From the NCBI RefSeq assembly GCF_018780105.1, contig NZ_JADMKC010000007.1:1-64000 (forward strand): a DNA stretch of 64,000 nt. The letters are read 5' to 3'. Origin of the DNA: Thiobacillus sp. Its GTDB lineage: Bacteria; Pseudomonadota; Gammaproteobacteria; Burkholderiales; Thiobacillaceae. The notes under the pieces are model-generated. The model was not told the origin of the DNA. It saw only the letters and a program-made list of their open reading frames with translations, and searched no databases. Position 1 is the first letter of the stretch; every line of letters begins with the position of its first letter. The position numbers were made by a program, and so were the translations under genes. Positions 38,251-47,689 of the stretch are shown piece by piece.

Positions 38251-38798
38251 CAGGTGTTCTCCAGTAAACCGGTTGTCAGGCCGTCGATGCTGAGCTGGTT
38301 TTTTTCGCGCCAGTACTCCAGCAGGCCGATGGTGCCCTTTTTTTCGGCCCAGCGCGCCAGCGTGTCGCGTTCGCCCGCATAGGTGTAACGCGGCACGGCG
38401 TAGCCGCACGAGGTTTGCACCGATTCGATGTCGAGCACGATGAGCTGGCGTTCGCCAGGCAGCGCGGGGAAGTGCGCGCGCAGTTCGCCCCATGTGGCAT
38501 CCTGCCGGCGCACGGCGCGGCCGCGTCCATAGAGCCGCAGGATGAGCGGGTCGGCGTCGAAGCTGCACCACATCAGCGTCATGCGGCCATCGTGTTTGAG
38601 ATGGGCGGCGGTTTCGTTGCCGCTGCCGGTTAGGTCAAGGTAAGCAACGCGGCTGGGCGACAGTACGCGCAGGCTGTCCATGCCTTTGGGCGAGAGGTTG
38701 AGGCGGCTGCTGGCGGTGCCGCTGGCGGTGAAGAACATTTTCTGCGCTGCGATGAAGTCGCAGTGCCGGGCTTCGAGTTCCGGGTAGAAACGCGCCAT
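38250..38798 (-). CDS. Pyridoxamine 5'-phosphate oxidase family protein
   Basis: A 182-residue FMN-type split barrel protein. ARHCDFIAAQKMFFTASG, LSPKGMDSLRVLSPSRVAYLDLTGSGNETAAHL and RMTLMWCSFDADPLILRLYGRGRAV resemble the PPOX-like family of general stress and FMN-binding proteins, not PdxH itself. ATG at 38798 overlaps the LON-domain gene stop by one base. Substrate unknown. Confidence 0.85.
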   Translation of the reverse strand: MARFYPELEARHCDFIAAQKMFFTASGTASSRLNLSPKGMDSLRVLSPSRVAYLDLTGSGNETAAHLKHDGRMTLMWCSFDADPLILRLYGRGRAVRRQDATWGELRAHFPALPGERQLIVLDIESVQTSCGYAVPRYTYAGERDTLARWAEKKGTIGLLEYWREKNQLSIDGLTTGLLENT

Positions 38799-39394
38799 CA
38801 GTTGATCTGTTTCTTGAGGATTTCGCTGAGGATGCGCAGGCGCTCCACGCTGTCGTTCATTTCCAGCAGGTTCTGCTTGGTGCTGAGTTTGAGCGGCAAC
38901 ACTTCGGACAGGCGGTAGCCCACCCATACCGCGTCGTCGAAATGGTGCGGCGTCGGGAAATGCGCATCGCCGTATTCCTTGACGATGTGGCGCAGGATTT
39001 CGGCCGCGAGCAGCAGGTCGCCAGGGATGGGGGCAATGGTTTCGACGCTGACCGGCTCCACGGTGCCGATGAGCAGGCCGTTGGCTTGGGCCTGGATGCT
39101 GCGGACGACGAAGCGCTCCTGCGCCTGGGTGTCGATATGCAGGATGCCGGTTTGCGGCATGTCCCAGTCGGTGATGCGTACCTGGGTGCCGATGTCGTAA
39201 GGCGTCGCAGGCGCGCCAACTTCGTTGCCTTCGCGGATGGCGCAGATGCCGAATGGCGTGTTGTCGGCGATGGCCTGTTTGACCATGTCGAGATAGCGCT
39301 GCTCGAAGATGCGCAGCGGCAAACGGCCGCCGGGGAAGACCAGCGTATTGAGCGGGAACAAGGGCAGCGTGCTGCACTCAATATGGGCGATCAC
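38798..39394 (-). CDS. LON N-terminal-like substrate-binding domain protein
   Basis: A 198-residue protein consisting of the N-terminal (LAN/PUA-like) domain of Lon, lacking the ATPase and protease parts. It opens [29 protein letters not shown] (residues 10-38) as in other stand-alone LON domain proteins. The role of stand-alone copies is unknown. It overlaps the ubiX stop by 4 bases and belongs to one coupled run of small genes. Confidence 0.88.
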   Translation of the reverse strand: MIAHIECSTLPLFPLNTLVFPGGRLPLRIFEQRYLDMVKQAIADNTPFGICAIREGNEVGAPATPYDIGTQVRITDWDMPQTGILHIDTQAQERFVVRSIQAQANGLLIGTVEPVSVETIAPIPGDLLLAAEILRHIVKEYGDAHFPTPHHFDDAVWVGYRLSEVLPLKLSTKQNLLEMNDSVERLRILSEILKKQIN

Positions 39395-39996
39395 CGTGTT
39401 TCACCCCAGCGTTCCATCAGCGCGTGCTCGACGCCGAGCTGGTCGAGGATGCGCGCGACGATGAAGTCGATGATGTCCTCGACCGATTGCGGGCGGTGAT
39501 AGAAGCCGGGATTGGCCGGCAGGATCACCGCATTCATGCGTGACAGCTTCAGCATGTTTTCGAGATGCAGGGTGGAAAACGGCGCTTCGCGAGGTACCAG
39601 AATCAGCTTCTTCTGCTCCTTCAGCATGACGTCGGCCGCACGCTCGATCAGGTTGTCCGACGTGCCATGCGCAATCGCGGCGAGCGTGCCCATCGAACAG
39701 GGACAGATCACCATCGCGTCGGCCGGATTGGAGCCGGAGGCGACCGGGGCATTCCAGTCTTCGCGGCCATACACGCGCAGCTGGCCGTCGCGGGTGTCGA
39801 GGCTTTCCGACAACTGGTATTCGAGATCGCTGGCGCGAGCGGGCAATGCCACGCCGAGTTCCTGTTTGGTGACCAGATGCGCGGCGTGCGAAACCAGCAG
39901 ATTCACGTCGATGTCGGCAGCCAGCAGGCATTCGAGCAAACGCAGGCCATAGGCCATGCCGGAGGCACCGGACAGGGCGAGGGTGACAGCGTTCAT
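39391..39996 (-). CDS. ubiX: Flavin prenyltransferase UbiX
   Basis: Makes prenylated FMN, cofactor of the UbiD decarboxylase in ubiquinone synthesis. The 201-residue protein has [34 protein letters not shown] (residues 5-38), the [14 protein letters not shown] segment and [19 protein letters not shown], the UbiX/Pad1 pattern. Start taken at the ATG at 39996; the open frame extends to 40056. No ubiD is in the window. Confidence 0.95.
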   Translation of the reverse strand: MNAVTLALSGASGMAYGLRLLECLLAADIDVNLLVSHAAHLVTKQELGVALPARASDLEYQLSESLDTRDGQLRVYGREDWNAPVASGSNPADAMVICPCSMGTLAAIAHGTSDNLIERAADVMLKEQKKLILVPREAPFSTLHLENMLKLSRMNAVILPANPGFYHRPQSVEDIIDFIVARILDQLGVEHALMERWGETR

Positions 39997-40003
39997 TGGG
40001 GAG

Positions 40004-40555
40004 TCAGGGAAGTAGGCATGGCCCGGATTGTCGCCTGTCTGATGCAGGGGCGGCAAGCACGCGTGCCACGATAATGCCGTTGACTGCCCCGAAAACCAGG
40101 GCGGCAGCGGCGAAAACCGGCAGCAGTTTGATCAGCGCAACGCCCGGCAGCAGCCACCATCCAGCCAGCGCGAGCTGGCCGCCGATGTGACCGAACGCCG
40201 CCAGCACCGACAGGCTGACCGGACCGAAATGGCTGCGCGGCAGGTAGCGCACCAGCGCCAGTACCAGCAGGCTGCTACAGGCGCCCGCGGCCGACAGCCA
40301 GAAGCCCGGCGCAAACAGGCTGCCGAACAGCAGGCCGCCGGCCAGCACGCGCAGGGCGGACACCCAGGCCGCTGCCCGCCAGCCGTGTTGCAGCAGCACC
40401 AGCAGGATGACGATGTTGGCGAGCCCCGGTTTGACGCCCGGGAGCGGGCTGGGGATGGCAGCCTCGGCCAGCGTCAGGCCAATGGCCCATGCGGCTAGGC
40501 GGGCAATCCGGCGGTCGTCGGCGTTGACCGGCAGTTCAATAGCCGAGCGTGTCAT
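40004..40555 (-). CDS. Gx transporter family protein (heptaprenyl diphosphate synthase component I-like)
   Basis: A 183-residue integral membrane protein with about five to six helices ([73 protein letters not shown] and a last segment [20 protein letters not shown]). GVKPGLANI and [11 protein letters not shown] fit the Gx/heptaprenyl-synthase component I family, which resembles ECF substrate-binding subunits. It overlaps the NusG-II gene by 20 bases. That pairing is typical, usually with apbE, absent here. Function unproven. Confidence 0.85.
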   Translation of the reverse strand: MTRSAIELPVNADDRRIARLAAWAIGLTLAEAAIPSPLPGVKPGLANIVILLVLLQHGWRAAAWVSALRVLAGGLLFGSLFAPGFWLSAAGACSSLLVLALVRYLPRSHFGPVSLSVLAAFGHIGGQLALAGWWLLPGVALIKLLPVFAAAALVFGAVNGIIVARVLAAPASDRRQSGPCLLP

Positions 40556-40901
40556 AGGCGCGGTCGCGGCCGCGGATTTCGAGGCTGACCTGATTCGGCA
40601 GGCACAGCGCCGCTTGGCCGGATTGCGTGAGCCAGCCCTGCTTGACGCACAGCTGTCGCGGCGAAGGATCGCGTGCGATGCGGGCGCGGCCGGGCTGGAT
40701 TTCAACCCGGGTGATGCCGAGCGGGCCGTTGACGGTGAAGGTTTGCGCGTGCGTGAGCGAGGCTGTTTCAACCACCTGACCAGCGGCACGGATGATGGCC
40801 GCATCGCCGCGGTCGCCGCCCCAGGCCCACATCGTCAACCCCGCCACGAGGCTGCTGCCCGCCAGCAACACGCCGATGTCGCCGATGCGCAGCACACTCA
40901 A
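40536..40901 (-). CDS. NusG domain II-containing membrane-anchored protein
   Basis: About 121 residues: an N-terminal membrane segment (IGDIGVLLAGSSLVAGLTMWAW), then a small extracytoplasmic NusG-II-like domain with the CVKQGWL and GQAALCLPNQVSLEIRG motif. The start is uncertain: TTG at 40901 has a GGAG at good spacing, GTG at 40895 is closer to the first helix. Found in pairs with Gx transporters; a proposed extracytoplasmic redox role comes from the family's links to flavinylation systems. Confidence 0.78.
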   Translation of the reverse strand: MSVLRIGDIGVLLAGSSLVAGLTMWAWGGDRGDAAIIRAAGQVVETASLTHAQTFTVNGPLGITRVEIQPGRARIARDPSPRQLCVKQGWLTQSGQAALCLPNQVSLEIRGRDRAYDTLGY

Positions 40902-40923
40902 TTCAGCTCCCGGATAAACCGCA

Positions 40924-41760
40924 TCAGGACAACTCGCGGTGCCGCACCAGCACTTGTTCGCGTTCGCGGAAGGCGGCAGCCAGGGTTTCGGCGAAGTACA
41001 CGCTGCGGTGCTGGCCGCCGGTACAGCCGATGGCGACCGTGAGGTAGGCGCGGTGGTCGCGGATAAAGCAGGGCAGCCAGTTCTCGACAAAAGCACGGAT
41101 GTCGGCCAGCAGCGCCATGGCGTCAGGGCTGGCCTCGAGGTAATCCCGAATCGGCTGGTCGCGGCCCGTGAGCGGGCGCAATTCGGGAACGTAATGCGGA
41201 TTGGGCAGGCAACGCACGTCGAACACCATGTCGGCGTCGAGCGGTATGCCGTGCTTGAACCCGAAAGACTCGAACAGCAGCGTGATGCGCGAACGGTCCT
41301 GGCCGATCAGTTCCTTGATCCATAGCCGCAGCGCCGAGGGGGACAGGTCGCTGGTGTCGATACGGCTCCCCAGGGGCGCGATGTCGGCCAGCATTTCGCG
41401 TTCGAGCTGGATCGCTTCCTGCAGGGAAACGCTGTCGCTGGACAGCGGGTGGCGGCGCCGGGTTTCGGAAAAGCGTTTGACCAGCGACAGGGTTTTGGCT
41501 TCGAGAAAAACGATCCGCAGATCGGAACCCTGCTCACGCAGCGTGTCGGCAATCTGCGGCAGTTGCGCGAAACTCGCGCCGCTGCGCGCGTCGATGGCGA
41601 TGGCGATGCGGGTATGGCCATCGGCAGTCAGCTGCTCGACCAGCGCCGGCAGCATCGCCAGCGGCAGATTGTCGACGCAGTAAAAGCCGATGTCTTCCAG
41701 CACCGCGATGGCGATGCTTTTGCCCGAGCCAGACAAGCCGGAAACCAGAACGATCTGCAT
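40924..41760 (-). CDS. rapZ: RNase adapter protein RapZ
   Basis: Targets small RNA for RNase E and so tunes glucosamine-6-phosphate synthase in E. coli. The 278-residue protein has Walker [20 protein letters not shown] (residues 8-26), [20 protein letters not shown] and [17 protein letters not shown] near the C-terminus. It follows hprK by zero bases on the minus strand (stop 41761 adjacent to its ATG 41760), in the rapZ-hprK-ptsN-hpf-rpoN order. Confidence 0.96.
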   Translation of the reverse strand: MQIVLVSGLSGSGKSIAIAVLEDIGFYCVDNLPLAMLPALVEQLTADGHTRIAIAIDARSGASFAQLPQIADTLREQGSDLRIVFLEAKTLSLVKRFSETRRRHPLSSDSVSLQEAIQLEREMLADIAPLGSRIDTSDLSPSALRLWIKELIGQDRSRITLLFESFGFKHGIPLDADMVFDVRCLPNPHYVPELRPLTGRDQPIRDYLEASPDAMALLADIRAFVENWLPCFIRDHRAYLTVAIGCTGGQHRSVYFAETLAAAFREREQVLVRHRELS

Positions 41761-42711
41761 TCAGCTTGCCTCGTCGATCGCCGCCTGCTGGCGCTTGATG
41801 AACTGCTCGACCGGGTTGATGCCGCGGCTTTTGAGAATGTTGTTGCGCACTGCGACCTCGACCAGCACCGCGAGGTTGCGGCCTGCCGCAACCGGGACGC
41901 GCACCTTGGGAATGGCGACGCCGAGTATGGTTTCGGTCGACGCCACCATGTCGATGCGGTTGAGGCCGACCTCGCCGATTTCTTCGGGGTGGACCAGTTC
42001 GACGATGAGCTTGAGGTTCTTCTGCAGCTTCACCGCCGTTTCGCCGAACAAGAAGCGGATATTGAGGATGCCGAGCCCGCGCACTTCGAGAAAGTCGCGG
42101 ATCAGCGATGGACAGGTGCCTTCGAGAATTTCCGGCGCAACATGTTTGAGGTCGACCACGTCATCGGCAACCAGACGGTGGCCGCGGGTAATCAGTTCCA
42201 GCGCCAGTTCGCTCTTGCCGACGCCGGCATCGCCCTTGATCAAAACGCCGGTGCCCAGCACTTCGAGGAAGACGCCATGGATCGAGGTGGCATCGGCCAG
42301 ACGCTGGGTCAGGTAATGCCCCAGATGAGACATCAGAATCGGGCTTGCCAGATTCGAGGTGAACAGCGGGGTCTGGGTTTTCTCGGCGCTTTCGCGCAAG
42401 GTCTCGGGCACGTCTTCGCCATTGGACACAATGATGGCGGCGAGCTCGGTCGAAAACAGGTGGTTGATCGCGTATTGCAGGCCGGCGGGCGTCAGGCCGC
42501 GCAGGTAGTCCATTTCGGCGCAGCCCAGCACTTGCACCCGGTTGGGGTGAACAAAGTTGAGGTGACCGATGAGTGCCAGCGTCGGTTTCTGGATGGTTTC
42601 CGAAGACAGGCTGCGTTGTCCGCCGTTGTGGCCAGCAATCCAGTTGAGGTTTAGCTGTTCCGCCATGTCGCGGAACAGGCTCTCGACGGAAACGTGGACG
42701 AGATCGTTCAT
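41761..42711 (-). CDS. hprK: HPr kinase/phosphorylase
   Basis: ATP-dependent phosphorylation, and reversal, of HPr-like protein Npr at Ser. The 316-residue protein has the Walker A GDAGVGKSELALELI (about residue 155), the signature RGLGILNIRFLFGE and the C-terminal domain with VPVAAGRNLAVLVEVAVRNN. The ATG at 42711 is used because the family begins MNDLVHVSVESLF. Operon with ptsN; the cognate HPr and EI genes are outside the window. Confidence 0.95.
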   Translation of the reverse strand: MNDLVHVSVESLFRDMAEQLNLNWIAGHNGGQRSLSSETIQKPTLALIGHLNFVHPNRVQVLGCAEMDYLRGLTPAGLQYAINHLFSTELAAIIVSNGEDVPETLRESAEKTQTPLFTSNLASPILMSHLGHYLTQRLADATSIHGVFLEVLGTGVLIKGDAGVGKSELALELITRGHRLVADDVVDLKHVAPEILEGTCPSLIRDFLEVRGLGILNIRFLFGETAVKLQKNLKLIVELVHPEEIGEVGLNRIDMVASTETILGVAIPKVRVPVAAGRNLAVLVEVAVRNNILKSRGINPVEQFIKRQQAAIDEAS

Positions 42712-42727
42712 GCGCAGAAAGGCGCGT

Positions 42728-43183
42728 TCAGCTTGTCCATGCGCTGACCAGCGCAATGAGCTCGTCCGGGGTGGCGATGGCCAGCAGCTTCGTGCGCATG
42801 GCATCGTCGCCGAACAGCTGCGCCAGTTCGCCGAGGATTTGCAGATGCTGCTCGTTGGCGTCTTGCGGCACCAGCAGAACGAAGCAGATCGAGACCGGCT
42901 GGTTGTCGGGTGCGTCGAATTCGAGCGGGGTTTGCAGGCGGTAAAACACGCCGCAGGCATTTTTCAGGCCCTTGATGCGGCCGTGCGGTATGGCGATGCC
43001 GCAGCCCAGCGCGGTCGAGCCCAGCCGTTCACGTTCAAACAGGCTGGTGAAGATATCGGAGGACTTGAGGCCGTGAATCCGCGCAAACAGATCGGCAGCG
43101 TGTTCGAACAGCTTTTTCTTGCTGGTAAAGCTGACATCCAGCAAGGCTGTGTCTGCAGTAATGAGGGGGGCGATGAGGTTCAT
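42728..43183 (-). CDS. ptsN: PTS IIA-like nitrogen regulatory protein
   Basis: EIIA-Ntr of the nitrogen phosphotransferase system, accepting phosphate on His. The 151-residue protein has LLDVSFTSKKKLFEHAADLF, the active-site GCGIAIPHGRIKGLKNACGVF (His70 or near) and VPQDANEQHLQILGELAQLFGD. ATG at 43183. Between hpf and hprK in the rpoN cluster. It regulates potassium and nitrogen processes in relatives. Confidence 0.95.
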   Translation of the reverse strand: MNLIAPLITADTALLDVSFTSKKKLFEHAADLFARIHGLKSSDIFTSLFERERLGSTALGCGIAIPHGRIKGLKNACGVFYRLQTPLEFDAPDNQPVSICFVLLVPQDANEQHLQILGELAQLFGDDAMRTKLLAIATPDELIALVSAWTS

Positions 43184-43262
43184 GCTGATGGCTAGACCGG
43201 TTGAGGGTGTCCGGAGCCGGTAAATTATACGCCTGGGGGGAGAAACCGCCCCAGGCACGTAT

Positions 43263-43598
43263 TCAGGCTGCGGTTTCGGTCGGCTGGTGTTTCAAGCCGC
43301 CGTCACCCTGGTGGACGTCTGAGGTTTTTTCCTTGTGCTTGACGATCTGGCGATCCAGTTTGTCGGCCAGAAGGTCAATTGCGGCGTACATGTTGCCATC
43401 CTCGCTATGCGCGTGGAAGTCGTGGCCTTTAACGTGCAGGGTGGCTTCAACTTTGTGCACCAGCTTTTCGACTTGCATGATGACGTTGATGTTGATGACA
43501 TGGTCGAAGTGACGTTTAACGCGGTCGAGCTTCTCGGAAACGTAGCTGCGAATGGAAGGGGTCACTTCCAGATGATGGCCGGAAATCGTCAAATTCAT
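43263..43598 (-). CDS. hpf: Ribosome hibernation-promoting factor
   Basis: A 111-residue HPF/YfiA protein that inactivates ribosomes in stationary phase. It opens MNLTISGHHLEVTPSIRSYVSEKLDRVKRHFDHV and holds AHSEDGNMYAAIDLLADKLDRQIVKHKEK. ATG at 43598 with strong ribosome site AGGAGG. Short type, without the extra C-terminal domain of long HPF. Located between rpoN and ptsN as is usual. Confidence 0.95.
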   Translation of the reverse strand: MNLTISGHHLEVTPSIRSYVSEKLDRVKRHFDHVININVIMQVEKLVHKVEATLHVKGHDFHAHSEDGNMYAAIDLLADKLDRQIVKHKEKTSDVHQGDGGLKHQPTETAA

Positions 43599-43755
43599 AA
43601 AGCCTCCTAGGTCTGCTGGGGAAAACTGAAATGGGATGCGCGACACCCATTGCAGGAGCGATTCGTCCCGCTCGTTTTCATTGTGGGACGAAAGTGGGGC
43701 ACATTCAAGCGCAGTGCAAAAAATTGAGCCGAATAGACCATAAGGTCTTGAATGC

Positions 43756-45201
43756 TCAGAGTGCGCGCCGCATGTTGGCGGTCGGGATCTGCAGCGATTC
43801 GCGATATTTGGCCACGGTGCGGCGTGCGACAACGATGCCCTGACGGCCGAGTTCGTCCGCGAGTTGGCCATCCGAAAGCGGTCTTTTGGGGCTTTCGGCG
43901 GCGATCAGCTGCTTGATCAGGGCGCGGATGGCGGTCGACGAACAGGCGCCGCCGCTGTCGGTGGAGACATGGCTGCCGAAGAAGTACTTGAGTTCGTAGA
44001 GGCCGCGCGGCGTCATCATGAATTTTTGCGTGGTGACGCGCGAAATGGTCGACTCGTGCAATTCCACCACGTCGGCGATTTCACGCAGCACCAGGGGACG
44101 CATGGCCACTTCGCCGTGTTCGAGAAAGCTCTTCTGGCGGTCCACGATGGCCTGCGATACCCGCAGGATGGTGTCGAAGCGTTGTTGCACGTTCTTGATC
44201 AGCCAGCGGGCTTCCTGCAACTGGCTGGCCAGCTGCTGGCTGCCGCCGCTTTCGCGATGGCGCGACAGGATGTCGGCGTACACGCGGTTGACGCGCAGCT
44301 TGGGCATGGCGTCGGCGTTGAGACTGGCGATCCACATGCCCTTGACGCGGCGGACGTAGACATCGGGGATGACGTAATGCGTTTCGTCTGCGGCGAAACG
44401 GGCGCCCGGGCGCGGGTTGAGCGACAGAATCAGGGCGCGTACGGCACGCAGGGTCGGGTCGTCGATGCCGAGCATTTTCTTGAGCTTGCCGACATCGCGC
44501 GCGGCCAGCAGACTGAGATGATGCGAGGTCAATTCGATGGCGATGTCGCGTATCGGTGTGTCGGCCGGCAAGGCGCGCAATTGCAGGGTCAGACATTCGG
44601 CCAGATTGCGCGCGCCGACCCCGGTCGGGTCCATGTTCTGCAGGTGCTTCAGGGCGGTATCGACTTCTTCCGGATCGAGCTCTTCGATTTCGGCTTGCAG
44701 GCCGGCGACGATGTCGGGCAGCGGCTGGGTGAGGAGGCCCGCCTCGTCGAGATCGTCGATCAGCGCGGCGACCAGGGTGCGGTCCCGCAGGGTGAGCGGG
44801 CTGACGATCAATTGATTCAGCAGGTGCTCGCGCAGGCTGGCACCCGAAACCGAACCTTGCGCCGAATCGGTATCGTCGTCGTCGCCCCCCGCCGCGCTGT
44901 AATCGTTCCAGTCGGAGTCGTCCAGCGAGGTCGCCGTTTCGGTGTCGGCGCTCTCCGGTGCGTCAGCGGGGGGGGCGTCGGTGGTTTGCGCCTCGGCTTC
45001 GGCCGTGTGCGCCGGGAGCTCGGCTGCGGCAGCTGCAACGTCGTCCTCTTCCTCGCGTTCCAGCAGCGGATTGTCCTGCAGCATCTGCTCCAGTTCCTGG
45101 TTCAGCTCGAGCGTCGACAACTGCAACAGCCGGATGGACTGTTGCAGTTGGGGCGTCAGGGTGAGGTGCTGACCAAGTTTTAGCTGGAGGCTGTGCTTCA
45201 T
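43756..45201 (-). CDS. rpoN: RNA polymerase sigma-54 factor
   Basis: Sigma factor for -24/-12 promoters. The 481-residue protein begins with the Gln-rich activator-interacting region (QLKLGQHLTLTPQLQQSIRLLQLSTLELNQELEQMLQDNPLLE), has an acidic linker, and ends with the RpoN box ARRTVAKYRESLQIP, which contacts the -24 element. A perfect sigma-54 site lies at 51532-51547 in this same window, upstream of a prepilin gene. Confidence 0.96.
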   Translation of the reverse strand: MKHSLQLKLGQHLTLTPQLQQSIRLLQLSTLELNQELEQMLQDNPLLEREEEDDVAAAAAELPAHTAEAEAQTTDAPPADAPESADTETATSLDDSDWNDYSAAGGDDDDTDSAQGSVSGASLREHLLNQLIVSPLTLRDRTLVAALIDDLDEAGLLTQPLPDIVAGLQAEIEELDPEEVDTALKHLQNMDPTGVGARNLAECLTLQLRALPADTPIRDIAIELTSHHLSLLAARDVGKLKKMLGIDDPTLRAVRALILSLNPRPGARFAADETHYVIPDVYVRRVKGMWIASLNADAMPKLRVNRVYADILSRHRESGGSQQLASQLQEARWLIKNVQQRFDTILRVSQAIVDRQKSFLEHGEVAMRPLVLREIADVVELHESTISRVTTQKFMMTPRGLYELKYFFGSHVSTDSGGACSSTAIRALIKQLIAAESPKRPLSDGQLADELGRQGIVVARRTVAKYRESLQIPTANMRRAL

Positions 45202-45272
45202 AGCATGGGTCTACGGCAAAAACCGTGCCGTCTTGAGAAGTTCGTGAAGCGATTGTCCGACATATATAAAGG

Positions 45273-45995
45273 CTACAGGCGAAAGTTTTCACCCAGATAC
45301 ACTTTGCGTGCAATCTCATCCTGAATGATGAGGTCTGGTGTGCCCGAGATGAGCACGCGGCCTTCGTTGATGATGTAAGCGCGATCGCAAATGCCCAGGG
45401 TTTCGCGCACATTGTGGTCGGTGATCAGCACGCCGATCTCGCGTTCGACCAGGAAATGCACCAGTTTCTGGATGTCGAGCACGGCGATGGGGTCGACGCC
45501 GGCAAAGGGTTCGTCGAGCAGGATGAAACGCGGGTTGATTGCCAGGGCGCGGGCGATTTCCACCCGGCGACGCTCCCCGCCCGACAGGCTGACGGCAGTG
45601 GCTTCGCGCAAATGTTCGATGTGCAGGTCATTCAGCAGATTGTCGAGATGGTCTTCGCGTTCGCTTTTGCTGTAAGACTTGAGTTCGAGAATGGCGCGGA
45701 CATTTTCTTCCACCGTCAGTTTGCGGAAGATGGACGGTTCCTGTGGCAAATAGGACAGCCCCATGCGCGCGCGCTGGTGGATCGCCATGTGGGTGAGGTC
45801 GTGCGTATCCAGGTGGACGTTGCCGCCATCCACGCCCACCAACCCGATCACCATATAGAAACAGGTGGTCTTGCCCGCCCCGTTGGGGCCCAGCAGGCCG
45901 ACGACCTCGCCGCTGCCGACGTCGAACGAGACGTCGTGTACCACGGTTCGCTTGCCGTAGGTTTTTTTCAGGTTGCGGGCGGAAATCTGGCTCAT
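45273..45995 (-). CDS. lptB: LPS export ABC transporter ATP-binding protein
   Basis: ATPase of the LptB2FG complex that extracts LPS from the inner membrane. The 240-residue protein has Walker [14 protein letters not shown] (37-49), the [15 protein letters not shown] signature and [17 protein letters not shown] Walker B. ATG at 45995 overlaps the lptA stop by 4 bases. The gene lies upstream of rpoN on the same strand. Confidence 0.97.
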   Translation of the reverse strand: MSQISARNLKKTYGKRTVVHDVSFDVGSGEVVGLLGPNGAGKTTCFYMVIGLVGVDGGNVHLDTHDLTHMAIHQRARMGLSYLPQEPSIFRKLTVEENVRAILELKSYSKSEREDHLDNLLNDLHIEHLREATAVSLSGGERRRVEIARALAINPRFILLDEPFAGVDPIAVLDIQKLVHFLVEREIGVLITDHNVRETLGICDRAYIINEGRVLISGTPDLIIQDEIARKVYLGENFRL

Positions 45996-46525
45996 GGTTG
46001 GGCGGCAGGCTGCGCTGCGCGCGGTTTTGGCAGGATGGTGGCACGCACGCGGCCGGTGGGGTCGGTGGCGTTGGGTTGCCCCACCACCTTGTAAAACCCG
46101 GTGTTGGCATTGTAGGAAATCCGCGCACCGCGCAGTTCGTCGCTGCCGCGCTGCAAGTGCGCCTGACCGATCAGTTCGATCTGGTTGGTGACGCTGTCGA
46201 ACTCGATACGGTCGGACACGCCTTCGATTACGTCTTCGCTGTCGTCCAGCTTCTGGCGGAACGCCACCGGGCGGCCGACGGCACTGAGTTTGTCGAGACC
46301 GGTGGCGTTTTGCGTGGCCTGTATGCGGTCGGCACGCAGCATCAGGGTGCCCTGCGTGAGGATGACATTGCCGGCGTAAACGCTGATTTTCTTGACGTCG
46401 TCGAGGGTGACGCTATCGGCCTCGATGTTGACGGGCTTGTCGCGGTCCGCCTTCTCGGCATGCGCCGGGGAGACAAGCAGGCCGGCGCACAGCGCGGCGT
46501 AAATTCCCATTTTCAAGATGTGCAT
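45992..46525 (-). CDS. lptA: LPS transport periplasmic protein LptA
   Basis: Periplasmic bridge of the LPS export machine. The 177-residue protein has a cleavable signal peptide (cut after AHA, about residue 23) and the OstA-like fold ([36 protein letters not shown]), rich in beta strands. Its C-terminus has an Ala/Pro-rich extension. Follows lptC by 5 bases. Confidence 0.94.
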   Translation of the reverse strand: MHILKMGIYAALCAGLLVSPAHAEKADRDKPVNIEADSVTLDDVKKISVYAGNVILTQGTLMLRADRIQATQNATGLDKLSAVGRPVAFRQKLDDSEDVIEGVSDRIEFDSVTNQIELIGQAHLQRGSDELRGARISYNANTGFYKVVGQPNATDPTGRVRATILPKPRAAQPAAQP

Positions 46526-46530
46526 GGTGC

Positions 46531-47103
46531 TTATGACTTTCTGGAAAGGTAAGTGGCTTTGACGCGTCCGCTCAGTTCGATGGAGCGGCGTTTGGCGTAA
46601 TACGTCATGCCGCCCGCCCGCATGTCCAGCGTGTCGTCATGGATGTCGACCGGACCCGGGGCGCGCAGCAGATCGCTTTCGGGATAGGCCAGCAGCCGCG
46701 CAGTCCGCAGGGTCATGGCCGATTGCCCCGGGCGGGCGGCGCGCACGACCCTGACATCGCCCTGCAGGTCGATTTCATCGCCTTCGGCTGAAACGGTAGC
46801 CTGCCTGGCCGTGGTGTCGATCTCGCCCGTCTCGGTGCTCAACTGGATAAAGTGCGGTGATTCCATCTCGGTGCGTTTGGTGCCGGTGTAGTGTTTGAGG
46901 CGCGTTGCCGACAGCCGGTATTGGGGTTTGCCCGTCATGTCGGTGCGCAAGGCTTCGAAATTTTCCATGATGCCTTCCGGGCTGGTTTTCGTCACTTGTC
47001 CGTTGGCTGACGGCGCTTGTACCGCGCGCTCGATCCAGTAGCTCAGCGCAGCCAGCAGCAGCAGGACGACCAGCGGCAGCCACAGTGACCCGCGAGCGTT
47101 CAT
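46531..47103 (-). CDS. lptC: LPS export ABC transporter protein LptC
   Basis: Membrane-anchored LptC, linking LptBFG to LptA. The 190-residue protein has one N-terminal helix (LWLPLVVLLLLAALSYWI, residues 7-24) and a periplasmic OstA-like domain (MENFEALRTDMTGKPQYRLSATRLKHY). Usual position between kdsC and lptA. Confidence 0.93.
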   Translation of the reverse strand: MNARGSLWLPLVVLLLLAALSYWIERAVQAPSANGQVTKTSPEGIMENFEALRTDMTGKPQYRLSATRLKHYTGTKRTEMESPHFIQLSTETGEIDTTARQATVSAEGDEIDLQGDVRVVRAARPGQSAMTLRTARLLAYPESDLLRAPGPVDIHDDTLDMRAGGMTYYAKRRSIELSGRVKATYLSRKS

Positions 47104-47146
47104 CAGACGCCCGGGCCGCCGGCAGGGAAGAAGCGGGTCCGGCGCA

Positions 47147-47689
47147 TCACTTCAGATAGGGCGCCAGCGCAGCATCGAGCGTGCCCTGCGCCCGCATCAG
47201 GAATTCGCAGGCTTCGCGCACGGCGCCGTGTCCGGCCTCGCGCGCGGTGATGTAATGACTGTGCGCCTTGACCAGCTCGGGCGCGGCCGGCACGCTGATG
47301 GCCAGACCGGCACGCCGCATCACCGGCAGGTCGACCACGTCGTCGCCCATGTAGGCGGTGGCTTCGCAGGCGATATCGAGTTCGCGGCACAAGGCTTCGT
47401 ACACCGCCAGTTTGTCGTGCGCGCCCTGGTGGATGATTTCGATGCCGAGGTTGCTGGCGCGCTGCGTCACAACCCGCGACGTGCGACCGGTAATGATGGC
47501 GAGTTCGACACCGCTGCTCTTGAGCATTTTCAGGCCGTGGCCGTCGAGCGAATTGAAGCCCTTGTATTCCTGTCCGTCGTCGGCCAGAAACAGGGTGCCG
47601 TCGGTCATCACGCCATCGACATCGAATGCGATCAGTCTGATTTTTTGGGCGCGGGCGATCAGGGCCGGATTCATGGTTTCCACGGTCAT
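47147..47689 (-). CDS. kdsC: 3-deoxy-D-manno-octulosonate 8-phosphate phosphatase KdsC
   Basis: HAD phosphatase of Kdo synthesis, acting after KdsA. The 180-residue protein has the catalytic FDVDGVMTDGTLF (residues 21-33), ITGRTSRVV and YMGDDVVDLPVMRRAGLAIS motifs and no cap domain. ATG at 47689 overlaps the kdsD stop by one base; ATG at 47674 is an alternative. Open frame continues far upstream but that is antisense to other genes. Confidence 0.94.
   Translation of the reverse strand: MTVETMNPALIARAQKIRLIAFDVDGVMTDGTLFLADDGQEYKGFNSLDGHGLKMLKSSGVELAIITGRTSRVVTQRASNLGIEIIHQGAHDKLAVYEALCRELDIACEATAYMGDDVVDLPVMRRAGLAISVPAAPELVKAHSHYITAREAGHGAVREACEFLMRAQGTLDAALAPYLK

Noticed and set aside
43660-43735. 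A possible sigma-54 site upstream of hpf (GGCTCAATTTTTTGC on the minus strand)
   Set aside because: GG and GC are 11 bases apart rather than 10, and the -24 block is poor. Not comparable with the site at 51532-51547.
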